DNA of 5,521 bases from Bacteroidota bacterium (GTDB lineage Bacteria > Bacteroidota > UBA10030 > UBA6906): the NCBI GenBank assembly GCA_016844425.1, contig JAERML010000112.1:1-5521 (forward strand), read 5' to 3'. Below are positions 1-5,521 of the stretch, piece by piece. How positions within the stretch are numbered: position 1 is the stretch's first letter; each line of letters opens with the position of its first letter. Position numbers and translations under genes: made by a program. The notes beneath the pieces were generated by a model, which had not been told where the DNA came from, did not search any database, and saw only the letters and a list, made by a program, of their open reading frames with translations.

Positions 1-1
1 C

Positions 2-58
2 GTTGTGAACGAACTTCCGTCCCTCAACACCTTTTGCATCAGCGTCACGTGGCGCTGA
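2..58 (+). CDS. 3' end of an upstream gene (partial, possible outer-membrane protein C-terminus)
   Basis: Reading from base 2, this frame gives VVNELPSLNTFCISVTWR followed by a TGA stop at 56-58. Most of its third codon positions are G or C, as in the confirmed genes downstream, and the stop leaves a normal-sized intergenic gap before the next gene. The last residues alternate in a beta-strand-like way and end in Trp-Arg. This loosely resembles the terminal strand of outer-membrane barrels or TonB-dependent receptors, but 18 residues cannot identify a family. Base 1 would belong to the preceding codon. Frame 1 is also open across this stretch, up to 165, but it reads as low-complexity, non-protein-like sequence. 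The coding call is moderately supported; the functional hint is only an inference. Confidence 0.4.
   Translation, partial: VVNELPSLNTFCISVTWR
39..58. repeat. 20-nt near-perfect palindrome with a CACGTG core
   Basis: TCAGCGTCACGTGGCGCTGA reads as its own reverse complement except for one T/G pair (45 and 52), which would be a wobble pair in RNA. It ends exactly on the TGA stop of the presumed upstream gene. No T-run follows (the next bases are CGGGCCCC), so it is not a standard intrinsic terminator. It could be a transcript-end hairpin, a protein-binding dyad, or a coincidence of codon usage. Confidence 0.4.
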
Positions 59-88
59 CGGGCCCCTCTGATCGAAAAATGCTGTTCC

Positions 89-117
89 TTGATTCTCAGA
101 CGGTTTTTTGTTACTAT
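89..117 (+). promoter_or_regulatory. Candidate sigma70-type promoter for the folding-factor operon
   Basis: A TTGATT hexamer (89-94) and a TACTAT hexamer (112-117) are separated by exactly 17 bases, and each matches four of six positions of the E. coli-type consensus. Transcription would start near 124-126, leaving a leader of about 42 nt before the ATG at 168. It lies in the only sizeable gap upstream of the gene cluster. The Bacteroidota-specific TAnnTTTG form of the -7 element is not seen. Short matches like this arise by chance, so the call is tentative. Confidence 0.3.
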
Positions 118-133
118 TCTGAACCAAAAAACC
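102..133. repeat. A/T-rich inverted repeat, 9-bp perfect arms
   Basis: GGTTTTTTG (102-110) and CAAAAAACC (125-133) are exact reverse complements separated by 14 bases. The arms flank the candidate -10 hexamer and predicted transcription start. The order of the tracts (T-run first, A-run second) does not fit an intrinsic terminator for the upstream gene on the plus strand. It may be an operator-like dyad or simply complementary homopolymer tracts. Confidence 0.35.
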
Positions 134-167
134 CTCAAATCCCATCTGTACCAATCAATTACTGAGT

Positions 168-2534
168 ATGCGCATTATGAGTTCAGCCGTGAAGTCAACC
201 TATGCTTTTGCCCTGTGCGGTCTTATTCTGATGGTGGCTGGTTGCTCTCCGAAGGAGCACGATGCCATTGTGGCCAGAGTGGGAAGCACGCCAATCACCC
301 TCTCTGAGTACGAAGAACTATACATCAAGAGTAATGGTAGCCGCGAGCAAGCCGCAAAGTCCACACAAGACGAGCGGGAGAAGTTCCTCCAGCTCGTGAC
401 GAAGTTCCGCCTGAAGCTTGCAGACGCGTACCGGGAGGGACTTGACAAGGACCCGGCGCTCCAGAGTGAGATCAACATGTACAAAGGGAGCCTTGCTTCC
501 TCGTTCCTGACCGAGCGCGAGGTTACCTCACCGGGGGTGAAGCGGATGTATGACCGCCGCCAGACTGAGTTCCGCGCAAGCCACATCCTCCTCAATCTCA
601 CTGCCAACACCACTCCGGAAGAATCAACTGCCACTTATTCGAAAGCGCATGAACTGATTGCGAAACTAAAGGGAGGCGCTGATTTCGGCGCCCTGGCGGT
701 CGAACACTCGCAGGACCCTTCGGCGAAGCAAAACAATGGCGACCTTTACTATTTCACGGCAGGACAGATGGTGCCCCCGTTTGAAGACGCTGTAATGGAC
801 ATGAAGATCGGCGAGATCTCCAGCGCTCCGGTCCGGACTCAGTTCGGCTTACATATCATCAAGCTGGTGGACAAAAAGCCAGTGCAGGGAGAGATCAAGT
901 GCAGCCATATTATGATCCGCTTTGAAAAGCAGGATCCGACTCCGGAAGATACGATCGCCGCGCTCGAGAAAATCAAGGCCATTCAAGACAGTCTGGGAAC
1001 GGGTGTTGATTTTGCAGAACTGGCTATGCGCAACTCCGGCGACCCCGGTTCGGCCCCCCGCGGTGGAGACCTCGGGTGGTTTGCACGGCGCAGATGGATC
1101 CAGCCATTCGATGAGGTCGCTTTCACTCTAAGGCCGGGACGGGTTTCGGGGATTGTCAGGACGATCTACGGTTATCACCTGATCAAGTGCTACGAAACGA
1201 AACCTCCAAAGAGCCTCGACGAAGCGCGCAAGGAAGTCCAGCAGGTCTATCAGCAGGTTCGCTTCCAGGACGAATACAACAAGTACATGACCCGGTTGAT
1301 GCAAGAAACACAGTTTAAGCTGCACGGGGATGTGCTCGCACAGTTTTCCGCTTCCGTGGACTCCAACATCTCCACAAAAGATACTGCGTGGGCATCCGGC
1401 ATCCCCGCTTCGCTCCGCACATCCCCCATGTTTTCTTTCGGAGCCAGGAAAGTCAGTGTGGATAGTGTTGTCTCCATTATCAACAGCAGACCCGATTTCG
1501 CCAACCTCCCGTTGCGCGCGGCGGGGATCAAGTCCACCATCGACAAGATCGGTGAGCAGTTGGTGTTCGGTGTGAAGGCTGAAACCATCGACCGGGACCA
1601 CCCCGAGTTTGCCGCCATCATGAAGGACTACAACGACGGGATCCTCCTTTATCAGATCGAACAGAATCGTGTGTGGAGCAAGGTCTCCGTTCAGGATTCT
1701 CTGTTACGCGTCTTCTTCGATGCAAACCGGGAGAAGTTCATGTTTCCCGATCGCGTGGAGATCACAGAGATCCGTGCCTCCAACGACTCCCTCGCACTGC
1801 TGATCTACGCACAACTGGAGAGCGGAAAGACTATGGGGGAGATTGCGAAAGCCGACTCTGCGCGCATGAGGATGCCCACCAGCTTCCAGACAATCTTCGC
1901 AGCCGGTTCCGCAAAGGTTTCTGCGCAGTCCGTCAAGGCTCTTGCAGGTGTCGCGGCGGAGCTGAAACAGGATGTGGGGCTGAAAGTGCAGCTTATTGCA
2001 CACACCGACACCTCCTCTGCGAAGCGAGATCGAAGCAACAAGCTTGCAACCAAACGGTTCGATGCCATCAAGGCACACTTTGCAAAGAAACTCGGCATCG
2101 CAGAGTCACGTATATTCACTGTCAGCAGGCCGGCAGTGAAATCCACGCAGACCGATGCAGTCGATGAGAACGAGAAGTTGTACCGGCGCGTGGATGTGGT
2201 GGTGATCGAGCGAAGACCTCTTGTGCTGGGAAACGTGGATCGCCATGTTCTTGCTGTGACAACCGATGAACGAACGATGCGCGCGGACTCACTGGATGCA
2301 GGCGAGTACACGGCACCGTTCAGGTTCAAGAACAGTTATTCCATTGTCCGCCTCAACATGAAAGACCCCATCCGGCAGAAGACGTTTGACGAGGCGGGGA
2401 CGGAGGTATCGAGTGCATTCCAGGAGTATGAGTCGAAGCGCCTGGAAAAAGAGTGGGTGGATGGATTACGGAAACAGTATCCCGTTGTTGAATACCCCGA
2501 GGTGTTGAAGAACGCATTTGCTCCCCACAACTAA
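168..2534 (+). CDS. Multidomain parvulin-type peptidyl-prolyl isomerase lipoprotein with an inserted OmpA-like domain
   Basis: This is a 788-residue envelope foldase or chaperone, predicted to catalyse cis-trans isomerisation of prolyl bonds in exported proteins. A lipoprotein signal peptide ends in lipobox VAGC, with Cys26 as the lipidated residue. Residues about 31-125 look like the SurA/PpiC N-terminal helical region. Parvulin domain 1 spans about 134-235 (SHILL with His139; FGLHIIKL with His229). Parvulin domain 2 spans about 243-343 (SHIMI with His247; GGDLGWF 299-305; YGYHLIK with His337). After a linker (about 380-525), a degenerate third parvulin-like domain seems to be formed by about 526-575 plus 682-733, with an OmpA-like domain (about 576-681) between the halves. 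The start is ATG 168; ATG 177 is a possible alternative, and neither has a strong Shine-Dalgarno sequence. The stop overlaps the next gene by 17 nt. Family assignment is firm; the role of the insertion is inferred. Confidence 0.93.
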   Translation: MRIMSSAVKSTYAFALCGLILMVAGCSPKEHDAIVARVGSTPITLSEYEELYIKSNGSREQAAKSTQDEREKFLQLVTKFRLKLADAYREGLDKDPALQSEINMYKGSLASSFLTEREVTSPGVKRMYDRRQTEFRASHILLNLTANTTPEESTATYSKAHELIAKLKGGADFGALAVEHSQDPSAKQNNGDLYYFTAGQMVPPFEDAVMDMKIGEISSAPVRTQFGLHIIKLVDKKPVQGEIKCSHIMIRFEKQDPTPEDTIAALEKIKAIQDSLGTGVDFAELAMRNSGDPGSAPRGGDLGWFARRRWIQPFDEVAFTLRPGRVSGIVRTIYGYHLIKCYETKPPKSLDEARKEVQQVYQQVRFQDEYNKYMTRLMQETQFKLHGDVLAQFSASVDSNISTKDTAWASGIPASLRTSPMFSFGARKVSVDSVVSIINSRPDFANLPLRAAGIKSTIDKIGEQLVFGVKAETIDRDHPEFAAIMKDYNDGILLYQIEQNRVWSKVSVQDSLLRVFFDANREKFMFPDRVEITEIRASNDSLALLIYAQLESGKTMGEIAKADSARMRMPTSFQTIFAAGSAKVSAQSVKALAGVAAELKQDVGLKVQLIAHTDTSSAKRDRSNKLATKRFDAIKAHFAKKLGIAESRIFTVSRPAVKSTQTDAVDENEKLYRRVDVVVIERRPLVLGNVDRHVLAVTTDERTMRADSLDAGEYTAPFRFKNSYSIVRLNMKDPIRQKTFDEAGTEVSSAFQEYESKRLEKEWVDGLRKQYPVVEYPEVLKNAFAPHN
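1893..2210 (+). other. OmpA-like peptidoglycan-binding domain encoded within the first lipoprotein gene
   Basis: Residues about 576-681 of the lipoprotein follow the OmpA C-terminal pattern in order: IFAAGSAKVSAQSVKALAG (matching the 'F..gsa.l...' opening), VQLIAHTD (matching 'v.I.GHTD', with Asp614), LATKR (matching 'LSxxR', with Arg630), LGIAESRI (matching 'GI...Ri') and YRRVDVVV (matching 'NRRVEI'). Asp614 and Arg630 correspond to the two residues that hold diaminopimelate in characterised OmpA-like domains. Their spacing is one residue longer than usual, Gly before His-Thr-Asp is Ala, and the usual Asn before LSxxR is Ser or shifted by one. The fold is well supported; retained peptidoglycan binding is plausible but unproven. 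Confidence 0.8.
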
Positions 2535-3390
2535 GAGCATCTCCGCGCTGAGTGCCCTGCTGCTCGTCGTCGGGATGGCGGGGTGCTCCCGGGACAAACA
2601 GCAGACCCCGTATGTTGCCCGCGTCGACCAGTCTTTTCTTACTGAGGAGGAGCTGGCTGCGGTGCATGATTCGCTGGGGGATGTCCGGGCACAAACCCGC
2701 GACTACATCAATGAGTGGATTGACACCGAGCTCCTATATCAGGAGGCTGTGCGTCAGGGGTTGGCGGAAACGGAATCCCTTCGTCGCCAACTGGAGATCA
2801 CCAGGAAACGCCTTGCCGTGGGTGCCTTGCTGGACAGGAATCTCTACACCAAGGACACCGCTGATGTTAGTGAGGACGCCATTCAGGCATTGTACAATGC
2901 CGGGGGAGATGCGTTCCGCCTTCGCGAAGACGTGGTCAACATCAGTTTTGCGCTCTTCGGTGAGCGGGATGTAGCCAACGCTTTTCGTTCAAGCCTCGTC
3001 CGTGGCAATGAGTGGAGCGACGCACTTCGCCAGATACAAACAGATTCTCTCATGCGGGCGCTATTGTTACAGGTCGCGGACAAGCAATATTTTACTCGGT
3101 CAAATCTGTATCCCCAGGAACTCTGGAAGCTCGCCCGTACGTTGGGAAAGGGAGAGGTTTCCTTTGTCGCCAAAACAGACAATGGCTATTATGTCCTGAC
3201 GGTTCATGGCATGAGGCGTCAGGGAGAGATGCCGGACCTCGAGTACATCCGGGCGGAAATACGTGACAGGGTCTTGATCGAACAACGCCGGGCGCGATAT
3301 GAGAAGTTGGTCAAAGACCTCAGGGCAAAACACACCGTGGAAGTGCGCATACCCCTTGCCGACACAACGGCGGCGGTGACTGAGCAATGA
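2518..3390 (+). CDS. SurA/PpiC-like lipoprotein with a degenerate, probably inactive parvulin domain
   Basis: This 290-residue protein is probably a membrane-anchored periplasmic chaperone. Its signal peptide ends in GMAGC with Cys23 as the lipidation site; Met at -3 is a permissive lipobox variant. Residues about 32-110 resemble the SurA N-terminal helical region ([15 protein letters not shown], then [20 protein letters not shown]). Residues about 132-231 follow the parvulin outline but lack its active-site features: the SHILI strand is NISFALF, there is no GGDLGwF loop, and the GYHII strand is GYYVLTV. A charged helical tail (about 238-270) follows. The TTG start at 2518 is chosen because a TGA at 2506-2508 closes the frame upstream and the next ATG (2575) would delete the signal peptide. 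It overlaps the preceding gene by 17 nt, and its stop overlaps the next start as ATGA. The chaperone-only role is an inference. Confidence 0.88.
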   Translation: MLPTTKSISALSALLLVVGMAGCSRDKQQTPYVARVDQSFLTEEELAAVHDSLGDVRAQTRDYINEWIDTELLYQEAVRQGLAETESLRRQLEITRKRLAVGALLDRNLYTKDTADVSEDAIQALYNAGGDAFRLREDVVNISFALFGERDVANAFRSSLVRGNEWSDALRQIQTDSLMRALLLQVADKQYFTRSNLYPQELWKLARTLGKGEVSFVAKTDNGYYVLTVHGMRRQGEMPDLEYIRAEIRDRVLIEQRRARYEKLVKDLRAKHTVEVRIPLADTTAAVTEQ

Positions 3391-4682
3391 AGGATAACAC
3401 AACGAGGTGGTGGATGATGAAGATTCGTGCGCGGATACTGATGTTACTGTTGTTCGTCGTTCCTGTCTCCGGACAGGTGCTGGACAGGATTGTCGCGGTG
3501 GTCGATAACGATTTGATACTTGAATCGGAGTTGAATGCACAACTCCAGTTTTTCATCTTCAACAACAAGCTCGACCCCAACACGCCGGGACTGAAAGAGC
3601 AGGTCCTTCAGTCCATGATCAACGAGAAACTGATTGTGGCAAAGGCGATCGAGGACAGCGTGGTGGTGTCTGATGATGAGGTGCAGCAGCAGCTGGATGC
3701 CACCATTCAGCAGCGTGTGGCGCAGTTCGGCTCTGAGAGCAAACTCGAAGAAGTGTACGGAATGCCGATTAGCAGGATCAAGCGGGAGTTCCGTGATGAG
3801 ATGCGGAAGAACCTTCTCGCCCAGCGCCTCCAACAGCAGCGGTTTGGCCAGGCACAGATTAGCCGACGGGAGGTGGAGGAGTTTTTCGCACAGTATAAGG
3901 ACAGTATCGGTCAGGTCCCCGAAGAAGTCGACCTCACCCATATTGCAATCAAGCTGAAACCCGGTGCTTCAGCAAAAGCTGCCGGACGGGCCAAAGCGCA
4001 GACAATTCTCGACAGCGTAAAGGTCGGTGTTGATTTTGCGGAGCTGGCAAAGCGGCGTTCGGAAGACCCGGGCTCTGCGGCACAGGGTGGAGACCTTGGG
4101 TTCGTGCGGCGCGGACAGTTTGTGAAGGAGTTCGAAACGGCTGTCTTCAGCCTCCAACCCAATCAGATCTCCGGCATCGTCGAGACGGACTTCGGTTACC
4201 ACATCATCCAACTCTTAGAACGCCGCGGCGACGCGGTCCACGCCCGCCATATCTTGATCCGGGTCGAGCGAACCGAGGCGGACAACCAGGCAATTATCGC
4301 ATTTCTGGATTCTCTCCGGACCCGCGCGCTGAACGGGGAGAGCTTTGCCGAGCTTGCCAAGAAGTATTCCGAGAACGAAGAGACGGCCATCCTCGGGGGG
4401 AGTCTGGGGACTGCGGAGCTGCAATCCATTAACAAGAGTTTCTACCCCACCGTCGCGCCGCTGAAACAGGGTGAGATCAGCGAACCAGCGCGGCTTGCGG
4501 AAGGGGGCTTTGATGGATACCACATTGTCCTCCTGAAGCGGCGTACTCCCGCTCATCCTATTTCCCTCGAACAAGACTACCACCGGCTGGAAGCGCTGGC
4601 ATTGAACTACAAAAAGACACATGAGTACAGCGCTTGGCTTGAGGAGTTGAAGGGAAAGATCTACTGGCAGTCACGCCTTTAA
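3387..4682 (+). CDS. surA: SurA-type periplasmic chaperone / peptidyl-prolyl cis-trans isomerase
   Basis: The protein has 431 residues, close to E. coli SurA. SurA escorts unfolded outer-membrane proteins across the periplasm toward the BAM complex. A Sec signal peptide (hydrophobic [11 protein letters not shown] at 17-27) precedes a likely cleavage after SGQ or nearby and has no lipobox cysteine, so the product should be soluble. The mature start [19 protein letters not shown] is the typical SurA opening. The N-terminal chaperone domain runs to about 170. Parvulin domain 1 is about 180-277 (THIAI with His185; GGDLGFV 234-240; FGYHII 269-274). Parvulin domain 2 is about 284-385 (ARHILI with His288; GGSLG 337-341; GYHIVLL 378-384). 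A C-terminal helix (about 391-422) completes the chaperone module. ATG 3387 overlaps the previous stop as ATGA. ATG 3414 or 3417, behind GAGGTGG (3404-3410), would give a shorter and more typical signal peptide. Function is firm; the start is uncertain. Confidence 0.94.
   Translation: MKDNTTRWWMMKIRARILMLLLFVVPVSGQVLDRIVAVVDNDLILESELNAQLQFFIFNNKLDPNTPGLKEQVLQSMINEKLIVAKAIEDSVVVSDDEVQQQLDATIQQRVAQFGSESKLEEVYGMPISRIKREFRDEMRKNLLAQRLQQQRFGQAQISRREVEEFFAQYKDSIGQVPEEVDLTHIAIKLKPGASAKAAGRAKAQTILDSVKVGVDFAELAKRRSEDPGSAAQGGDLGFVRRGQFVKEFETAVFSLQPNQISGIVETDFGYHIIQLLERRGDAVHARHILIRVERTEADNQAIIAFLDSLRTRALNGESFAELAKKYSENEETAILGGSLGTAELQSINKSFYPTVAPLKQGEISEPARLAEGGFDGYHIVLLKRRTPAHPISLEQDYHRLEALALNYKKTHEYSAWLEELKGKIYWQSRL
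3404..3410 (+). promoter_or_regulatory. Possible ribosome binding site for an internal surA start
   Basis: GAGGTGG lies 6 nt before the ATG at 3417 and 3 nt before the ATG at 3414. Starting at 3417 would give [19 protein letters not shown], a compact, classical signal peptide. Starting at 3387 adds a 10-residue polar stretch with two tryptophans in front. The site therefore favours the downstream start, against the ATGA stop-start overlap that favours 3387. Confidence 0.4.
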
Positions 4683-4683
4683 C

Positions 4684-4691
4684 AGGAAGGA
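4684..4691 (+). promoter_or_regulatory. Ribosome binding site deciding the TTG start of the MoxR gene
   Basis: AGGAAGGA sits 7 nt upstream of TTG 4699, near the ideal spacing. The nearby ATG at 4692 is in another frame and meets a TGA after 13 codons. The first in-frame ATG lies deep inside the ATPase domain, so a TTG (or the later GTG at 4720) must be the start. The strong site makes TTG 4699 the best choice. Confidence 0.6.
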
Positions 4692-4698
4692 ATGGACG

Positions 4699-5521
4699 TT
4701 GGCGAAAACGCAGGTAGCCGTGAGCACGAATGATGTTGATTCCGTGCATCAGCTGAAGGATTCATACGACGCGCTCCGGCGCGAGATCGCCAAGGTCATC
4801 GTTGGTCAGGACGGGATTGTTGAACAGTTGTTGATTGCCCTCCTCGCCCGAGGCCACTGTCTGCTGGTCGGGGTACCGGGCCTCGCCAAAACCCTCCTGA
4901 TCCGGACGCTCGCTCAGGTGCTCGATCTGAAATTCAACCGCATCCAGTTCACCCCGGACCTGATGCCGAGCGACATTACCGGCACAGAGATCATCGAAGA
5001 AAACACCTCGACGGGAGCCAAGACGTTCAAGTTCATCCAGGGCCCCGTCTTCGCCAACATCGTCCTTGCAGACGAGATCAACCGGACTCCTCCGAAGACG
5101 CAGGCTGCACTGCTCGAAGCCATGCAGGAGCATCGCGTTACTGCCGCCGGACAGACGTATACCCTCCAGGAGCCGTTCTTCGTCCTTGCAACGCAGAACC
5201 CCATCGAGCAGGAGGGGACGTATCCCCTGCCGGAAGCCCAGCTCGACCGGTTCATGTTCAACCTGTGGCTTGACTATCCATCGCGCGGCGAGGAGCTTCA
5301 GATCGTCAAGTCCACCACCAGTCTGTTCGTTCCACAACTCAACCACATACTGACCGGGAACCAGATCGTGGTGTTTCAGGATCTGATCCGGCGGGTCCCG
5401 GTAGCCGACAACGTCATTGAGTACGCGGTTCACCTGACGACACGCTCGCGGCCGAAGACAGAGCACGCACCGCAGTTCATCAAAGATTGGTTAAGCTGGG
5501 GTGCTGGTCCACGTGCGTCGC
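4699..5521 (+). CDS. MoxR-family AAA+ ATPase (partial, 3' end beyond the window)
   Basis: The 274 residues visible cover nearly the whole ATPase core of a MoxR protein, a cytoplasmic AAA+ chaperone that typically acts on VWA-domain partners encoded nearby. In order they show VIVGQDGIVEQLL (33-45), Walker A GVPGLAKT (58-65), the MoxR segment FTPDLMPSDITG (84-95), Walker B IVLADEINR (121-129), sensor 1 in TQNPIEQEGTYPLPEAQLDRF (165-185, including Arg184), and sensor 2 in WGAGPRAS (267-274, Arg272) at the window edge. All key ATPase residues are intact. The C-terminal lid, normally a few dozen more residues, is cut off by the window end. The gene begins 16 nt after the surA stop with no terminator between them, implying co-transcription. 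The partner substrate cannot be told from this window. A DUF58 or VWA/Bat gene downstream would be expected from known MoxR loci. Confidence 0.93.
   Translation, partial: MAKTQVAVSTNDVDSVHQLKDSYDALRREIAKVIVGQDGIVEQLLIALLARGHCLLVGVPGLAKTLLIRTLAQVLDLKFNRIQFTPDLMPSDITGTEIIEENTSTGAKTFKFIQGPVFANIVLADEINRTPPKTQAALLEAMQEHRVTAAGQTYTLQEPFFVLATQNPIEQEGTYPLPEAQLDRFMFNLWLDYPSRGEELQIVKSTTSLFVPQLNHILTGNQIVVFQDLIRRVPVADNVIEYAVHLTTRSRPKTEHAPQFIKDWLSWGAGPRAS

Noticed and set aside
1..165. Frame 1 is open over 54 codons, up to a TGA at 163-165.
   Set aside because: The translation looks like no known family and runs through promoter-like A/T tracts. Frame 2 to the stop at 56-58 has more gene-like codon use.
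1673..2167. Plus-strand open frame of 164 codons overlapping the OmpA-like region of the first lipoprotein gene.
   Set aside because: It is rich in Cys and Arg, has no recognisable motifs, and lies entirely inside a well-supported gene in another frame.
1805..2329. Minus-strand open frame of 174 codons.
   Set aside because: It is antisense to the OmpA-like coding region, has a Ser/Arg-biased composition typical of a shadow frame, and no family resemblance.
4683..4698. Possible terminator between surA and moxR.
   Set aside because: The 16-nt gap contains only a ribosome binding site, with no hairpin or T-run.
4692..4733. ATG at 4692 as the start of the MoxR gene.
   Set aside because: It is out of frame with the ATPase and meets a TGA after 13 codons.
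4762..5466. Minus-strand open frame of 234 codons opposite the MoxR gene.
   Set aside because: The plus strand has every AAA+ motif in order, and the antisense translation matches no recognisable family. Long antisense frames are common opposite GC-rich coding sequence.
1..5521. Search for tRNA or rRNA genes, CRISPR repeats, insertion sequences or a programmed frameshift.
   Set aside because: No cloverleaf, direct-repeat array, transposase motif, terminal repeats or slippery site was seen. Nearly all bases belong to ordinary uninterrupted genes.

Overview
This window carries a compact set of same-strand genes for envelope protein folding. It most likely comes from a Gram-negative bacterium of the FCB group (Bacteroidota, Ignavibacteria, Kapabacteria or relatives). 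The clues are two lipoprotein signal peptides on parvulin-family folding factors, a SurA homologue directly followed by a MoxR-type AAA+ ATPase, the 'WGAGPRAS' form of the MoxR sensor-2 motif (which I associate with this group), and weak or missing Shine-Dalgarno sequences at some starts. The DNA is moderately GC-rich with GC-leaning third codon positions. The lineage is an inference; no marker gene fixes it.

Layout: (1) 1-58 is probably the last 18 codons of an upstream gene that may encode an outer-membrane protein. Its stop lies in a 20-nt near-perfect palindrome. (2) 59-167 is intergenic, with a candidate sigma70-like promoter (89-117) and an A/T-rich inverted repeat (102-133). (3) 168-2534 encodes a 788-residue lipoprotein with two clear parvulin (PpiC) domains and a third, degenerate one that appears to be split by an OmpA-like peptidoglycan-binding domain. 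(4) 2518-3390 encodes a smaller lipoprotein with the SurA/PpiC fold outline but no parvulin catalytic motifs, so it is probably a chaperone only. (5) 3387-4682 encodes a canonical 431-residue SurA with two parvulin domains. (6) 4699 to the window end is a 5' portion of a MoxR ATPase gene starting at TTG.

The genes overlap by 17 nt, overlap by 4 nt and are separated by 16 nt, so they are very probably one transcript with translational coupling. Together they suggest a periplasmic relay. SurA would act as the soluble chaperone for outer-membrane proteins. The two lipoproteins would be membrane-tethered foldases or chaperones, the larger one possibly also held to peptidoglycan. MoxR would be a cytoplasmic AAA+ chaperone that in other genomes works with VWA-domain proteins encoded next to it. 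The most unusual element is the OmpA-like domain nested inside a parvulin domain of the first gene. No RNA genes, mobile elements or CRISPR arrays were seen.
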